Source of the DNA: CAZUVQ01 sp964623915
GTDB taxonomy: Bacteria > Bacillota > Clostridia > UMGS1883 > UMGS1540
NCBI GenBank assembly: GCA_964623915.1
Contig: CAZUVQ010000059.1
Span: 1-11,793, forward strand
Length of the DNA: 11,793 nt
Reading direction: 5' to 3'
Shown here: positions 1 through 7,350 of the stretch, piece by piece
Layout of the letters: every line of letters begins with the position of its first letter
Position numbering within the stretch: position 1 is the first letter of the stretch
Position numbers and translations under genes: made by a program
The notes under the pieces: generated by a model
What the model was told of the DNA's origin: nothing
Databases searched by the model: none
Seen by the model: the letters and a program-made list of their open reading frames with translations, nothing else

Positions 1-1137
1 ATGAGTAAACAGATTCGTATTCTTCATATTTTATCAGCCCTTGATGGTGGCGGTGTTGAAATGATGCTGCAAAACTATTGTACAAAAATTAACGATGACA
101 AAATCATCTTTGATTTTGCTGTTCATGGGACAGAGGAGGGGGATATTGAAAAACAAATGAAGCAATACGGATTTTCAGTTTTTCACCTAACACCTAAAAG
201 GGTGTCACTCAGAGGAAATATCCGTGATTTGCAAAATGTAATAAAAAAAGGTAATTATGACATAGTACATGTTCACCAAAATAGTATATCCTTTGTGGCG
301 TTAGCTATTGCAAAAATAAATGGAGTTAAAATAAGGATTGTACATGCCCACGGATTAGGAGGAAATAAAGAACCTATTATTGTGACCTCAAAAAAAATGT
401 TTTATAGGGTTCTTAATTTTATAACTGCAACAGATTTTTGGGCATGTGGAGAGAATGCCGGAACATGGCTTTACGGAAAACGCTGGCATAAGCTAAATGG
501 CAAATATATTATGCATAATTCCATAGATGTTGATAAATTTATTTTTGATGAACAAATGCGTATTAATACAAGAAGAACACTTAATTTTGAGGGTAAGCGC
601 ATTTTAATATATGTGGCGCGAATGGAAAAAGGGAAAAACCAGGAATTTCTGTTGCCTGTTATGAGAGAACTGCCGGATAATTATCATTTGTTGCTCATAG
701 GTAACGGCAAAACGGAATCTTTTATTAAAAGTAAAGTACTGGAGGAAGGGCTTGAAAATAAAATAACTGCCCTTGGAAGAAGAGCAGATATACCGGCACT
801 TTTGTGTGCTTCTGATTTATTTCTGTTTCCTTCCTTGCACGAAGGGCTTGGAATTGTTGCCATTGAGGCACAGGCAAACGGTCTTCCCATAATCGCTTCC
901 ACAGGAATACCTGATGATACATATATAACCGATATAATAAAATATGTTGAGCTTGACACGGGAGAATGGGTTAATGCAATATTAGAAACTGAATATAATG
1001 AGGCTTTATGCAGAAAGGATTATAATATCAAAGTATGTGAAGCAGGGTATTCGGTTAATAATGAAGTAGAAAAGTATAAAAAAAAGATATATAATTTGAA
1101 AGAAAGAAAAACAAATAATGGAGATAATAATAATTAA
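1..1137 (+). CDS. Glycosyltransferase family 4 (EpsF-like)
   Basis: Probable cytoplasmic GT-B glycosyltransferase that adds a sugar from a nucleotide-sugar donor to the growing lipid-linked repeat unit. The N-terminus has the glycine-rich GGGVEMML segment (about residues 17-24) typical of EpsF-like GT4 enzymes, followed by a DIVHVHQN strand near residue 90. The C-terminal donor-binding domain carries the EX7E motif (E281 and E289 in HEGLGIVAIEAQANG). At 378 aa the length is normal for the family. The ATG is the first base of the window, so its ribosome-binding site cannot be seen, but the N-terminus aligns naturally with EpsF starts. The last 20 bp overlap the downstream polymerase gene, which suggests translational coupling. 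An EpsF-like gene followed by an EpsG-like gene recalls the Bacillus eps order. The sugar transferred cannot be told from the sequence. Confidence 0.9.
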   Translation: MSKQIRILHILSALDGGGVEMMLQNYCTKINDDKIIFDFAVHGTEEGDIEKQMKQYGFSVFHLTPKRVSLRGNIRDLQNVIKKGNYDIVHVHQNSISFVALAIAKINGVKIRIVHAHGLGGNKEPIIVTSKKMFYRVLNFITATDFWACGENAGTWLYGKRWHKLNGKYIMHNSIDVDKFIFDEQMRINTRRTLNFEGKRILIYVARMEKGKNQEFLLPVMRELPDNYHLLLIGNGKTESFIKSKVLEEGLENKITALGRRADIPALLCASDLFLFPSLHEGLGIVAIEAQANGLPIIASTGIPDDTYITDIIKYVELDTGEWVNAILETEYNEALCRKDYNIKVCEAGYSVNNEVEKYKKKIYNLKERKTNNGDNNN

Positions 1138-2182
1138 CTTTTTATTGATTACAGTATATGGGGCACTGCGTTCATACAAAGGCAACAACAGAATTGGTGA
1201 ACACAGTAAAATGAACTTAGGACTAATTCTTGTGGCAATTCAACTGATAGCCATTTTAACATTCAGGGCAGATAACATAGGAATTGATACCAGGGGCTAC
1301 CACTTAAGGTTTTTAAGATATGGCGTAATGACTTTTGAAGAAATGTCACTGGAACATCAAGAGATAGGTTTTTCGCTATTAATCAAATTAATTTACACGT
1401 TGGGTGGTAATTTTAGGTGGTTTTTGTTTGTCACATCATGTATAATGATTATACCCGTTGTGTATGTTGCAGGTAAATACAGCCCTTATCCATATCTTTC
1501 TGTGATGCTGTTTATTGTTTTTGATTACTACGCTTTTATGTTTTCAGGTATTAGGCAAGGTGTTGCCATCGGCTTTTCTGTATGGAGTTTTAAGTATATC
1601 CATGAGAAAAAACTTTTTAAATTTTTAATTATAATACTGTTTGCCTCATTGTTCCATAAGTCTGCATACCTATTTATTCCGGCATATTTTTTTGCGAGAA
1701 CAAATGTAAACAAGAACACCTTATGGGTTTTAGCTATAATCTTTGTTACAGTATTTATTTTTAAAAATCAAATGTATGCCTTTGTTGAAAAAAACCTATT
1801 CACCACTGTTGATAATTATTACAGAGCAAAAAATACAGGCGCATATATGTGGTTTTTAATGACACTTATTATTTCGGTTTCTTGTATGCTAGCCATGGAG
1901 AAAATGAATGGAAGGGGTTGTGTTTTTAACCAGTCAGCAATGCTTGTTTCAGTTGGAACCATACTGATGATATTCACTATGATTGGCACAAATGCTAAAA
2001 GAATCGGGGAGTATTACACAATATATAGTATTATTTCTATACCTCATGTTATAAGGAGTATTAATAATAGTAGAATTAGAACGGCTGTTGCATTAGTAAT
2101 AGGCATCTGTGTTATTGGTCTTTTTGTATGGTCTTTAGCAAATGATCAGTTTAAGGTATTGCCTTACCGAATGTTTGAATAA
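1118..2182 (+). CDS. EpsG-family membrane protein, probable polysaccharide polymerase (Wzy-like)
   Basis: Integral membrane protein of 354 aa with roughly eight to ten hydrophobic segments and a first membrane span right at the N-terminus. EpsG-family signatures are visible: FRADNIGIDTRGY near residues 50-62, then SGIRQGVAIGFSVWSFKYI and a FASLFHKSAYLF segment (about residues 143-190), matching the family's conserved R...A and FH.SA positions. EpsG proteins are thought to polymerise lipid-linked repeat units outside the membrane, in the role of Wzy. The gene starts 20 bp inside the preceding glycosyltransferase with only a weak purine-rich upstream stretch (GAAAGAAAG), so translation probably depends on coupling. 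It is the only polymerase candidate in view. An O-antigen ligase-type protein is less likely given the EpsG motifs. Confidence 0.85.
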   Translation: MEIIIINFLLITVYGALRSYKGNNRIGEHSKMNLGLILVAIQLIAILTFRADNIGIDTRGYHLRFLRYGVMTFEEMSLEHQEIGFSLLIKLIYTLGGNFRWFLFVTSCIMIIPVVYVAGKYSPYPYLSVMLFIVFDYYAFMFSGIRQGVAIGFSVWSFKYIHEKKLFKFLIIILFASLFHKSAYLFIPAYFFARTNVNKNTLWVLAIIFVTVFIFKNQMYAFVEKNLFTTVDNYYRAKNTGAYMWFLMTLIISVSCMLAMEKMNGRGCVFNQSAMLVSVGTILMIFTMIGTNAKRIGEYYTIYSIISIPHVIRSINNSRIRTAVALVIGICVIGLFVWSLANDQFKVLPYRMFE

Positions 2183-2197
2183 TGGGAGAAATGAAAA

Positions 2198-3406
2198 ATG
2201 GTTAATGTAATTGGTTTAGGATATATAGGGCTTCCAACAGCTTTAATTATGGCTGCAAATGGAGTTGATGTTGTTGGAACAGATTATAATAGTGAGCTTA
2301 TTAACACGTTAAACAACAATAATATAACTTTTGATGAGGTAGGGCTTAAGGAACTTTATATTACGGCATGTCAGAGAGGGATTAGTTTTTCGCCCGAATA
2401 TGAGAAAGCGGATATTTACATAGTAGCAGTGCCAACACCCTATGAAAAGGACAGTAAAAAAATAGACTGCAAATTTGTAATTTCAGCAGTAAAAAGAATT
2501 CTTGATGTGTGTAACGATGAGGCAACAATTGTTGTTGAATCTACCATATCCCCCGGAACAATTGACAGGTTTGTTCGTCCGGTTGTAGAATCCAGCAGAA
2601 AAAAAATTAACCTTGCTCATGCACCTGAAAGAATAATACCCGGTAATATGATTTATGAGCTTATACATAATTCCAGAACTGTTGGTGTAGATAACATAGC
2701 TATCGGGGAAAAAATCAGAGATTTATATAGCACATTCTGCAAGGGTGAAATTGTAATTACAGATATTAAGATTGCTGAAATGACCAAGGTCATAGAAAAC
2801 ACTTATAGAGATATCAATATTGCCTTTGCAAATGAATTGGCTGTTATATGTAACCGAGAAGATTTAGATGTTTATGAAATCATAAAAATTGCAAATAAGC
2901 ATCCGCGTGTAAATATATTACAGCCAGGTCCGGGCGTCGGCGGGCATTGCATTTCCGTTGATCCATGGTTTCTTGTGGGAGATTATCCTCATGAGGCAAG
3001 ACTAATAAAAACGGCAAGGACAATAAATGATGGAATGCCTTTTTATGTATTGAAACGCATAAAAGAAATTATGAAAAAAAACAATATTACAAATTTTTCC
3101 GATGTTGGTATATATGGTCTTACATATAAGGAAAATGTTGAAGATGTCAGAGAAAGCCCAACTCTTCAACTTATTGAAGCAATGAAAAGCGAAGGCTGTA
3201 CAGGGTCTTTGGTATATGATCCATATGTGAAAGCAACAATTACGGACAAGCAATGTAAAAGTTTTGAAGAGTTTATAAATGCCGTTAAGATGATAGTAAT
3301 TATGGTGAGTCATGAAGAAATTAGAAAAAGCATTAACAAAATTTCAAAAAAGATTATATTTGATACAAGAAATATTTGCAAATCAGAAGATGTAGAAAAA
3401 TTATAG
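2198..3406 (+). CDS. wecC: UDP-N-acetyl-D-mannosaminuronate dehydrogenase (WecC-like)
   Basis: NAD-dependent cytosolic four-electron oxidation of UDP-ManNAc to UDP-ManNAcA, a donor for acidic surface polysaccharides. The 402-aa protein has the N-terminal Rossmann motif GLGYIGLPTA (residues 6-15), the central block NTYRDINIAFANELA, and the active-site region HPRVNILQPGPGVGGHC with catalytic Cys251. The C-terminal UDP-binding domain has YKENVEDVRESP. The central and active-site blocks resemble E. coli WecC much more than UDP-glucose dehydrogenases (Ugd/TuaD). A UDP-GlcNAc dehydrogenase of the WbpA type is the main alternative. The start is supported by GGGAGAA about 7 nt upstream and a 15-bp gap from the polymerase gene. 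No UDP-GlcNAc 2-epimerase (WecB/MnaA), which supplies the substrate, is visible in the window. Confidence 0.9.
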   Translation: MVNVIGLGYIGLPTALIMAANGVDVVGTDYNSELINTLNNNNITFDEVGLKELYITACQRGISFSPEYEKADIYIVAVPTPYEKDSKKIDCKFVISAVKRILDVCNDEATIVVESTISPGTIDRFVRPVVESSRKKINLAHAPERIIPGNMIYELIHNSRTVGVDNIAIGEKIRDLYSTFCKGEIVITDIKIAEMTKVIENTYRDINIAFANELAVICNREDLDVYEIIKIANKHPRVNILQPGPGVGGHCISVDPWFLVGDYPHEARLIKTARTINDGMPFYVLKRIKEIMKKNNITNFSDVGIYGLTYKENVEDVRESPTLQLIEAMKSEGCTGSLVYDPYVKATITDKQCKSFEEFINAVKMIVIMVSHEEIRKSINKISKKIIFDTRNICKSEDVEKL

Positions 3407-3440
3407 ATTATTTAAAACTTAATGCCCGATGAAAACTTTA

Positions 3441-3446
3441 AAGGAG
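3441..3446 (+). promoter_or_regulatory. Shine-Dalgarno of the flippase gene with unusually long spacing
   Basis: AAGGAG lies in the longest intergenic stretch of the operon (54 bp), but 14 nt separate it from the ATG at 3461, longer than the usual 5-9 nt. An in-frame TAA directly before that ATG rules out any earlier start. The rest of this gap is AT-rich and holds no hairpin I can see. Confidence 0.55.
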
Positions 3447-3460
3447 AACTTAATATATAA

Positions 3461-4993
3461 ATGTCTAATACAAGGACTTCAAGAATATTTAAAAATTCAA
3501 GTATAGCCATAGTCTCTCAAATAATGAGCATTTTCTCTAAATTCATTGTAAGAACTATTTTCATACATATATTAGGAGCGGAGTATCTTGGAGTTAGTGG
3601 ACTGTTCGCAAATATATTGTCTGTCTTAAACCTTGCAGAGCTTGGAATAGGGACATCAATTGTATATAGTTTATACAAGCCGCTTTCTGAAAAAAATACT
3701 ACAGATATAAAAAAGTATTTCAAAGCTTTCAGATATATTTATGCATTTATTGGCGGAATTATTTTGTTGGTTGGTATTTGCTTGATTCCGTTCCTTGATA
3801 AAATTATTATAGACTCACCTGATGTAGGAAATATTAAATTAATATATTTACTTTATTTAATTGACAGCTCTTCATCTTATTTTTATGCCCATTACAGGTC
3901 TCTTATTTCGGCGGATCAAAAAGGGTACATAGATTACATAAATAAAATTGTTTTTTTGATAATTCAAACTGCGGCACATATTCTGGTGTTGCTTATATTT
4001 AAAAGCTTTTATTTGTATCTGGGGATAAATATTTTGGTACATTGGATATCAGGATTTTATATATCAATAAAGTTAAAGAAAATATATCCATATCTAAAGG
4101 AAAAGACGAATGAAAAGTTATCGGGGCATCAGATAAAAGAGCTTATTAAAAATTCAGCAGCAATATTTAGCCACAAAGTAGGTTACACTGTTTTGAATTC
4201 AACAGACAACATTTTGATTTCAATGTTTGTGGGTACAGTAATTATTGGATATTATTCTAACTATAGCATGCTTATCTTAACAATGACGGGTATGATATCT
4301 CTCATTGTATCTGCACTTCAAGCAGCAGTAGGAAATGTTTGTTCAGTTGACAACCTTGAAAAACAGCATGACATATTCCAGAAAATTAATTTTATGTTTT
4401 TCTGGATATACGGAGTATTTTTAACAGGGCTAATTTTTGTGGGAACCCCTTTTATCAGAATATGGCTTGGTGAGGAATATGTAATGCAGGAAAGTGTATT
4501 ACTTATTGTGTATATAAATACATTTTTACAAGGAGTAAGACAAGTTGTAGCTATGTATACTACAGCAACAGGTCTTTTTTATAAAATGAGATACAAACCG
4601 TTTTTTGAAGTGGTTATCAACCTTATTGTATCTGTTATTCTTGTTAAAAAAATGGGGGTTATAGGCGTATTTATTGGAACATTGATTTCGTTTATTCTGA
4701 CGAATCTCTGGTATGAGCCGTTTATACTTTATAAATATCGGTTTAAGATGAATTGTAAAATATATTATCGTAATTGTTTAATATATGTGGCAATAATTTT
4801 AATAGGAATTATTATTAATAAATTGATTTATAATTATTTGGTATTACCGTCTTTAGCAGACGTTATCACAAGAAGTATAACAAGTGTATTTGTTCCGTCA
4901 GGTCTTTTTATGCTCTTTTTCAGGAATACAACGGAGTATTCTTATATTAAAGAGACTATAAAAAGCCTTATTAAAAAAAGAAATCTATCATAG
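3461..4993 (+). CDS. Wzx-type polysaccharide flippase (MOP superfamily)
   Basis: Integral membrane protein of 510 aa, predicted to flip undecaprenyl-diphosphate-linked repeat units across the cytoplasmic membrane. It has about 12-14 hydrophobic segments spread over its length. The N-terminal pattern, an amphipathic lead-in and first span followed by RTIFIHILGAEYLGVSGLF and then LSVLNLAELGIGTSIVYSLY, is typical of the PST branch of Firmicute flippases. A HKVGYTVLNSTDNILIS segment around residues 237-255 opens the second half, as in this family. It sits between sugar-nucleotide genes and is the only flippase seen, so it pairs with the EpsG-type polymerase. Sequence alone does not reveal which repeat unit it exports. 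Its stop codon is 17 bp before the rfbA start. Confidence 0.9.
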   Translation: MSNTRTSRIFKNSSIAIVSQIMSIFSKFIVRTIFIHILGAEYLGVSGLFANILSVLNLAELGIGTSIVYSLYKPLSEKNTTDIKKYFKAFRYIYAFIGGIILLVGICLIPFLDKIIIDSPDVGNIKLIYLLYLIDSSSSYFYAHYRSLISADQKGYIDYINKIVFLIIQTAAHILVLLIFKSFYLYLGINILVHWISGFYISIKLKKIYPYLKEKTNEKLSGHQIKELIKNSAAIFSHKVGYTVLNSTDNILISMFVGTVIIGYYSNYSMLILTMTGMISLIVSALQAAVGNVCSVDNLEKQHDIFQKINFMFFWIYGVFLTGLIFVGTPFIRIWLGEEYVMQESVLLIVYINTFLQGVRQVVAMYTTATGLFYKMRYKPFFEVVINLIVSVILVKKMGVIGVFIGTLISFILTNLWYEPFILYKYRFKMNCKIYYRNCLIYVAIILIGIIINKLIYNYLVLPSLADVITRSITSVFVPSGLFMLFFRNTTEYSYIKETIKSLIKKRNLS

Positions 4994-4995
4994 TG

Positions 4996-5003
4996 CTGGA
5001 GGG
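4996..5003 (+). promoter_or_regulatory. Ribosome-binding site deciding the rfbA start
   Basis: CTGGAGGG sits 7 nt before the ATG at 5011. A GTG at 4993, overlapping the flippase stop, is in the same frame and would add six residues (MLEGFL), but this site lies downstream of that GTG and can serve only the ATG. RmlA proteins normally begin MKGIILAGG, which agrees with the ATG. Confidence 0.8.
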
Positions 5004-5010
5004 TTTTCTA

Positions 5011-5886
5011 ATGAAAGGCATAATTCTTGCAGGAGGAAAAGGCACAAGGCTTTATCCTATGACAAAGGCTGTTTCAAAACAGCTGTTGCCCATTTATGAC
5101 AAGCCAATGATTTACTACCCGCTTTCTACGCTGATGCTCGCTGGAATACGTGAAGTGCTCATTATTTCAACACCTGAGGACTTGCCTTTATATGAGAAAC
5201 TTCTTGGAGATGGCATTTCCCTTGGTATGAAGTTTTCTTATCGGGTTCAACCGTCACCACGGGGGCTTGCCGAAGCATTTATAATAGGAGAGGATTTTAT
5301 TGGCAAAGACAGTGTTTGCCTGATTCTCGGGGACAATATCTTTTTTGGTCAAAGCTTTTCTGCTATTTTGGAAAAAGCAATAGATGATTTGGGAAATGGT
5401 GCTATAATATTCGGTTACCCTGTGAAGGATGCAACTTCTTTCGGCGTTGTGGAATTTGATAATAACAATAATGTTTTATCAATTGAAGAAAAACCTGAAA
5501 AACCAAAATCAAACTATGCTGTACCCGGCCTGTATTTCTATAGTAATGATGTTATAAATATTGCGAAAAAAATAAAACCTTCACATAGAGGAGAATTAGA
5601 AATAACAGCGGTAAACAATGAGTACTTGATGCAGAAGCGGTTGAAGGTATCTCTTTTGGGAAGAGGCCTTGCCTGGCTTGATACAGGTACACCTGAGGGC
5701 ATGCTGAAAGCTTCAGAATATGTGGAAGCAGTCCAGTCAAGGCAAGGATTTTATGTTTCATGTTTAGAAGAAATTGCTTGGAGACAGGGATTTATTGATA
5801 CAGAGCAGTTAAGAAAAAACGGTGAAAACTTAAAAATGACGGCATATGGTGAATATATAAGTTCACTTTTAGAAAGTGAACTTTAA
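5011..5886 (+). CDS. rfbA: Glucose-1-phosphate thymidylyltransferase
   Basis: First step of dTDP-L-rhamnose synthesis: glucose-1-phosphate plus dTTP gives dTDP-glucose and pyrophosphate, in the cytosol. The protein has the nucleotidyltransferase signature GGKGTRLYPMT (residues 8-18), the lysine-bearing SKQLLPIYDKPMIYYP block, QPSPRGLAEAF, and LGDNIFFG with Mg-binding Asp108. The 291-aa length, counted from the ATG preferred here, is standard for RmlA. The gene heads the rfbA-rfbC-GT2-rfbB-rfbD block, 15 bp before rfbC. The final codons form a perfect 11-bp inverted repeat ending at the stop codon, listed separately. In this family dTTP/dTDP-rhamnose feedback acts on the enzyme itself. The sequence gives no transcriptional signal. 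Confidence 0.97.
   Translation: MKGIILAGGKGTRLYPMTKAVSKQLLPIYDKPMIYYPLSTLMLAGIREVLIISTPEDLPLYEKLLGDGISLGMKFSYRVQPSPRGLAEAFIIGEDFIGKDSVCLILGDNIFFGQSFSAILEKAIDDLGNGAIIFGYPVKDATSFGVVEFDNNNNVLSIEEKPEKPKSNYAVPGLYFYSNDVINIAKKIKPSHRGELEITAVNNEYLMQKRLKVSLLGRGLAWLDTGTPEGMLKASEYVEAVQSRQGFYVSCLEEIAWRQGFIDTEQLRKNGENLKMTAYGEYISSLLESEL
5859..5883 (+). repeat. 11-bp perfect inverted repeat (hairpin) at the rfbA 3' end
   Basis: AAGTTCACTTT at 5859-5869 and its exact reverse complement AAAGTGAACTT at 5873-5883 are separated by a 3-nt loop (TAG). The hairpin covers the last codons of rfbA and ends one base before its TAA stop codon. It is followed by TAATTTGGGAG, with no solid T-tract, so it is not a convincing intrinsic terminator. 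It lies immediately upstream of the rfbC Shine-Dalgarno site (GGGAG). Possible roles are mRNA 3'-end protection, partial attenuation, or modulation of rfbC translation. Chance is also possible. Confidence 0.6.
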
Positions 5887-5901
5887 TTTGGGAGTATAAC
5901 A

Positions 5902-6447
5902 ATGGAGATAATCAAAACGGCTTTGCTTGATGTATTGGAGATAACACCAAAGGTTTTTGGTGATCACAGAGGATGGTTTTACGAAAGCTTTAATTTAAAT
6001 GAACTGGAAAAGTTTGGTGTGAATTTTTCTTGTGTTCAGGAAAATCATTCATATACAGCAACAAAAGGAACTGTCAGAGGGCTTCATTTTCAGTTAAATC
6101 CGTATGCTCAGACAAAGATAGTACGTTGCACAAAAGGGGTTATAATAGACGTGGTTGTTGACCTTCGGAAAAAATCAATAAACTATTGCAAGTGGATTGG
6201 CATTGAGCTGTCAGAAGAAAATAAAAAGCTATTGTATATTCCAAAGGGGTTTGCCCATGGTTTTATTTCAAAAAGCAATGATGTTGAAATACAGTACCTT
6301 GTAGATCAGTATTATGTTCCTTCAGCCGACCGTTCTATTGTGTTTAATGACCCTTCTATAGGAGTTATTTGGGATGTTGAAGAGCCTGTTCTTTCAGATA
6401 AAGATAAAAATGCACCATTGCTTTGTAACAGTGACTGTAATTTTTAA
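5902..6447 (+). CDS. rfbC: dTDP-4-dehydrorhamnose 3,5-epimerase
   Basis: Cytosolic cupin enzyme converting dTDP-4-keto-6-deoxy-D-glucose to the L-lyxo isomer, the third chemical step of dTDP-L-rhamnose synthesis. Diagnostic features are FGDHRGWFYESF (residues 19-30), QENHSYTATKGTVRGLHFQ (46-64) with catalytic His62, PKGFAHGF (114-121), and the tyrosine-rich VDQYYVP near 134-140 that holds the family's general-acid region. The length of 181 aa is typical. The start follows a clear TGGGAG site about 7 nt upstream. It comes directly after rfbA and directly before a glycosyltransferase that probably uses the pathway's product. Confidence 0.97.
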   Translation: MEIIKTALLDVLEITPKVFGDHRGWFYESFNLNELEKFGVNFSCVQENHSYTATKGTVRGLHFQLNPYAQTKIVRCTKGVIIDVVVDLRKKSINYCKWIGIELSEENKKLLYIPKGFAHGFISKSNDVEIQYLVDQYYVPSADRSIVFNDPSIGVIWDVEEPVLSDKDKNAPLLCNSDCNF

Positions 6448-6459
6448 TGGAGGTTATAT

Positions 6460-7338
6460 ATGCTTGCTGTAATAGTACTGAATTACATAAACTATAACGA
6501 TACAATTGAATGTGTTGACAGTTTGCTGAAACAAAAATATGATGATTTTGTAATAGTTATTGTTGATAACGGCTCCAGTAATGAATCTTTTGAAGTGTTA
6601 CATGAAAATTATAGAGATATAAAAAATATTTATATTATTACAACAGGTAAAAACTTAGGCTTTGCAAGGGGTAATAATTATGGTATCATATATGCAAGAG
6701 AAAATCTTGGTGCGGACGATGTATTTATCCTTAACAGTGACACAATTTTTACAACGGATAGAATTTTATCACAACTGATGGAAGCACGCGAAGAAAGGAT
6801 AGCCGTCTTATCTCCGTATGTAAAAGGAACTGATGGTATAAGACAATATGGACAGATTATAAAAGAATCAAACCTTTTTCCCTTTACCCGAAGGGCATAC
6901 CTTTCAACTTATTTTGATATGTTGCCGGATTTTTTGAGAGATTTTCTGCAAAAATTCAAAAGAAGCATCATAAGTAATAATGAAATAAAAAACGGAACAA
7001 CAGGAGATGTTAACGAGGGGAATTATATTGTTCAAGGCTGTGCTTTTGTACTGACCGGAGAATTTTTTGAATTCTATAAAATGCCGTTTCCAAAAACATT
7101 TTTGTATAATGAAGAAATAAATTTATGTCATTATCTCAACAAGACAGGGCTTAAGACAAAAAGGGTTCTGACTGATATTATAATACATAAACAAGCACAA
7201 TCAACAGGACAAACAGTGTTGCAAGGTAATGCAAGAAGAATAAAAGCAAAACTTTCAAATAAAAGCATTCGTATTTCAAAACCTATGTTTAAAGCATCAT
7301 ATGAGGAAACAGTGAGAAGATACTCTGTAAATGAGTAA
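6460..7338 (+). CDS. Glycosyltransferase family 2, probable rhamnosyltransferase
   Basis: Predicted cytosolic or membrane-peripheral GT-A enzyme of 292 aa. It has the nucleotide-binding strand VDNGSS (residues 35-40), NLGFARGNNYG (65-75), the metal-binding DXD-type NSDT (92-95), an acceptor region VQGCAFVLTG, and the acidic NEEINLC motif near 217-223 in the usual catalytic-base position. NxGFaxGNN plus a late E/D-x-(D/N)-LC motif is common in WbbL/RfbF-like rhamnosyltransferases. Location supports dTDP-L-rhamnose as donor, since the gene interrupts the rfb genes between rfbC and rfbB with 12-bp gaps on both sides and a strong GGAGG site. Donor and linkage are inferred. No membrane span is evident. 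Confidence 0.88.
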   Translation: MLAVIVLNYINYNDTIECVDSLLKQKYDDFVIVIVDNGSSNESFEVLHENYRDIKNIYIITTGKNLGFARGNNYGIIYARENLGADDVFILNSDTIFTTDRILSQLMEAREERIAVLSPYVKGTDGIRQYGQIIKESNLFPFTRRAYLSTYFDMLPDFLRDFLQKFKRSIISNNEIKNGTTGDVNEGNYIVQGCAFVLTGEFFEFYKMPFPKTFLYNEEINLCHYLNKTGLKTKRVLTDIIIHKQAQSTGQTVLQGNARRIKAKLSNKSIRISKPMFKASYEETVRRYSVNE

Positions 7339-7350
7339 AGGAAGATTCGT

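Noticed and set aside
2752..2761. Palindrome TGTAATTACA resembling an operator
   Set aside because: It is inside the WecC-like coding sequence, far from any promoter, and a 10-bp palindrome in AT-rich DNA is expected by chance.
4993..5010. GTG at 4993 as an earlier rfbA start, overlapping the flippase stop
   Set aside because: The strong ribosome-binding site lies after this GTG and serves the ATG at 5011, and RmlA proteins begin at the MKGIILAGG position.
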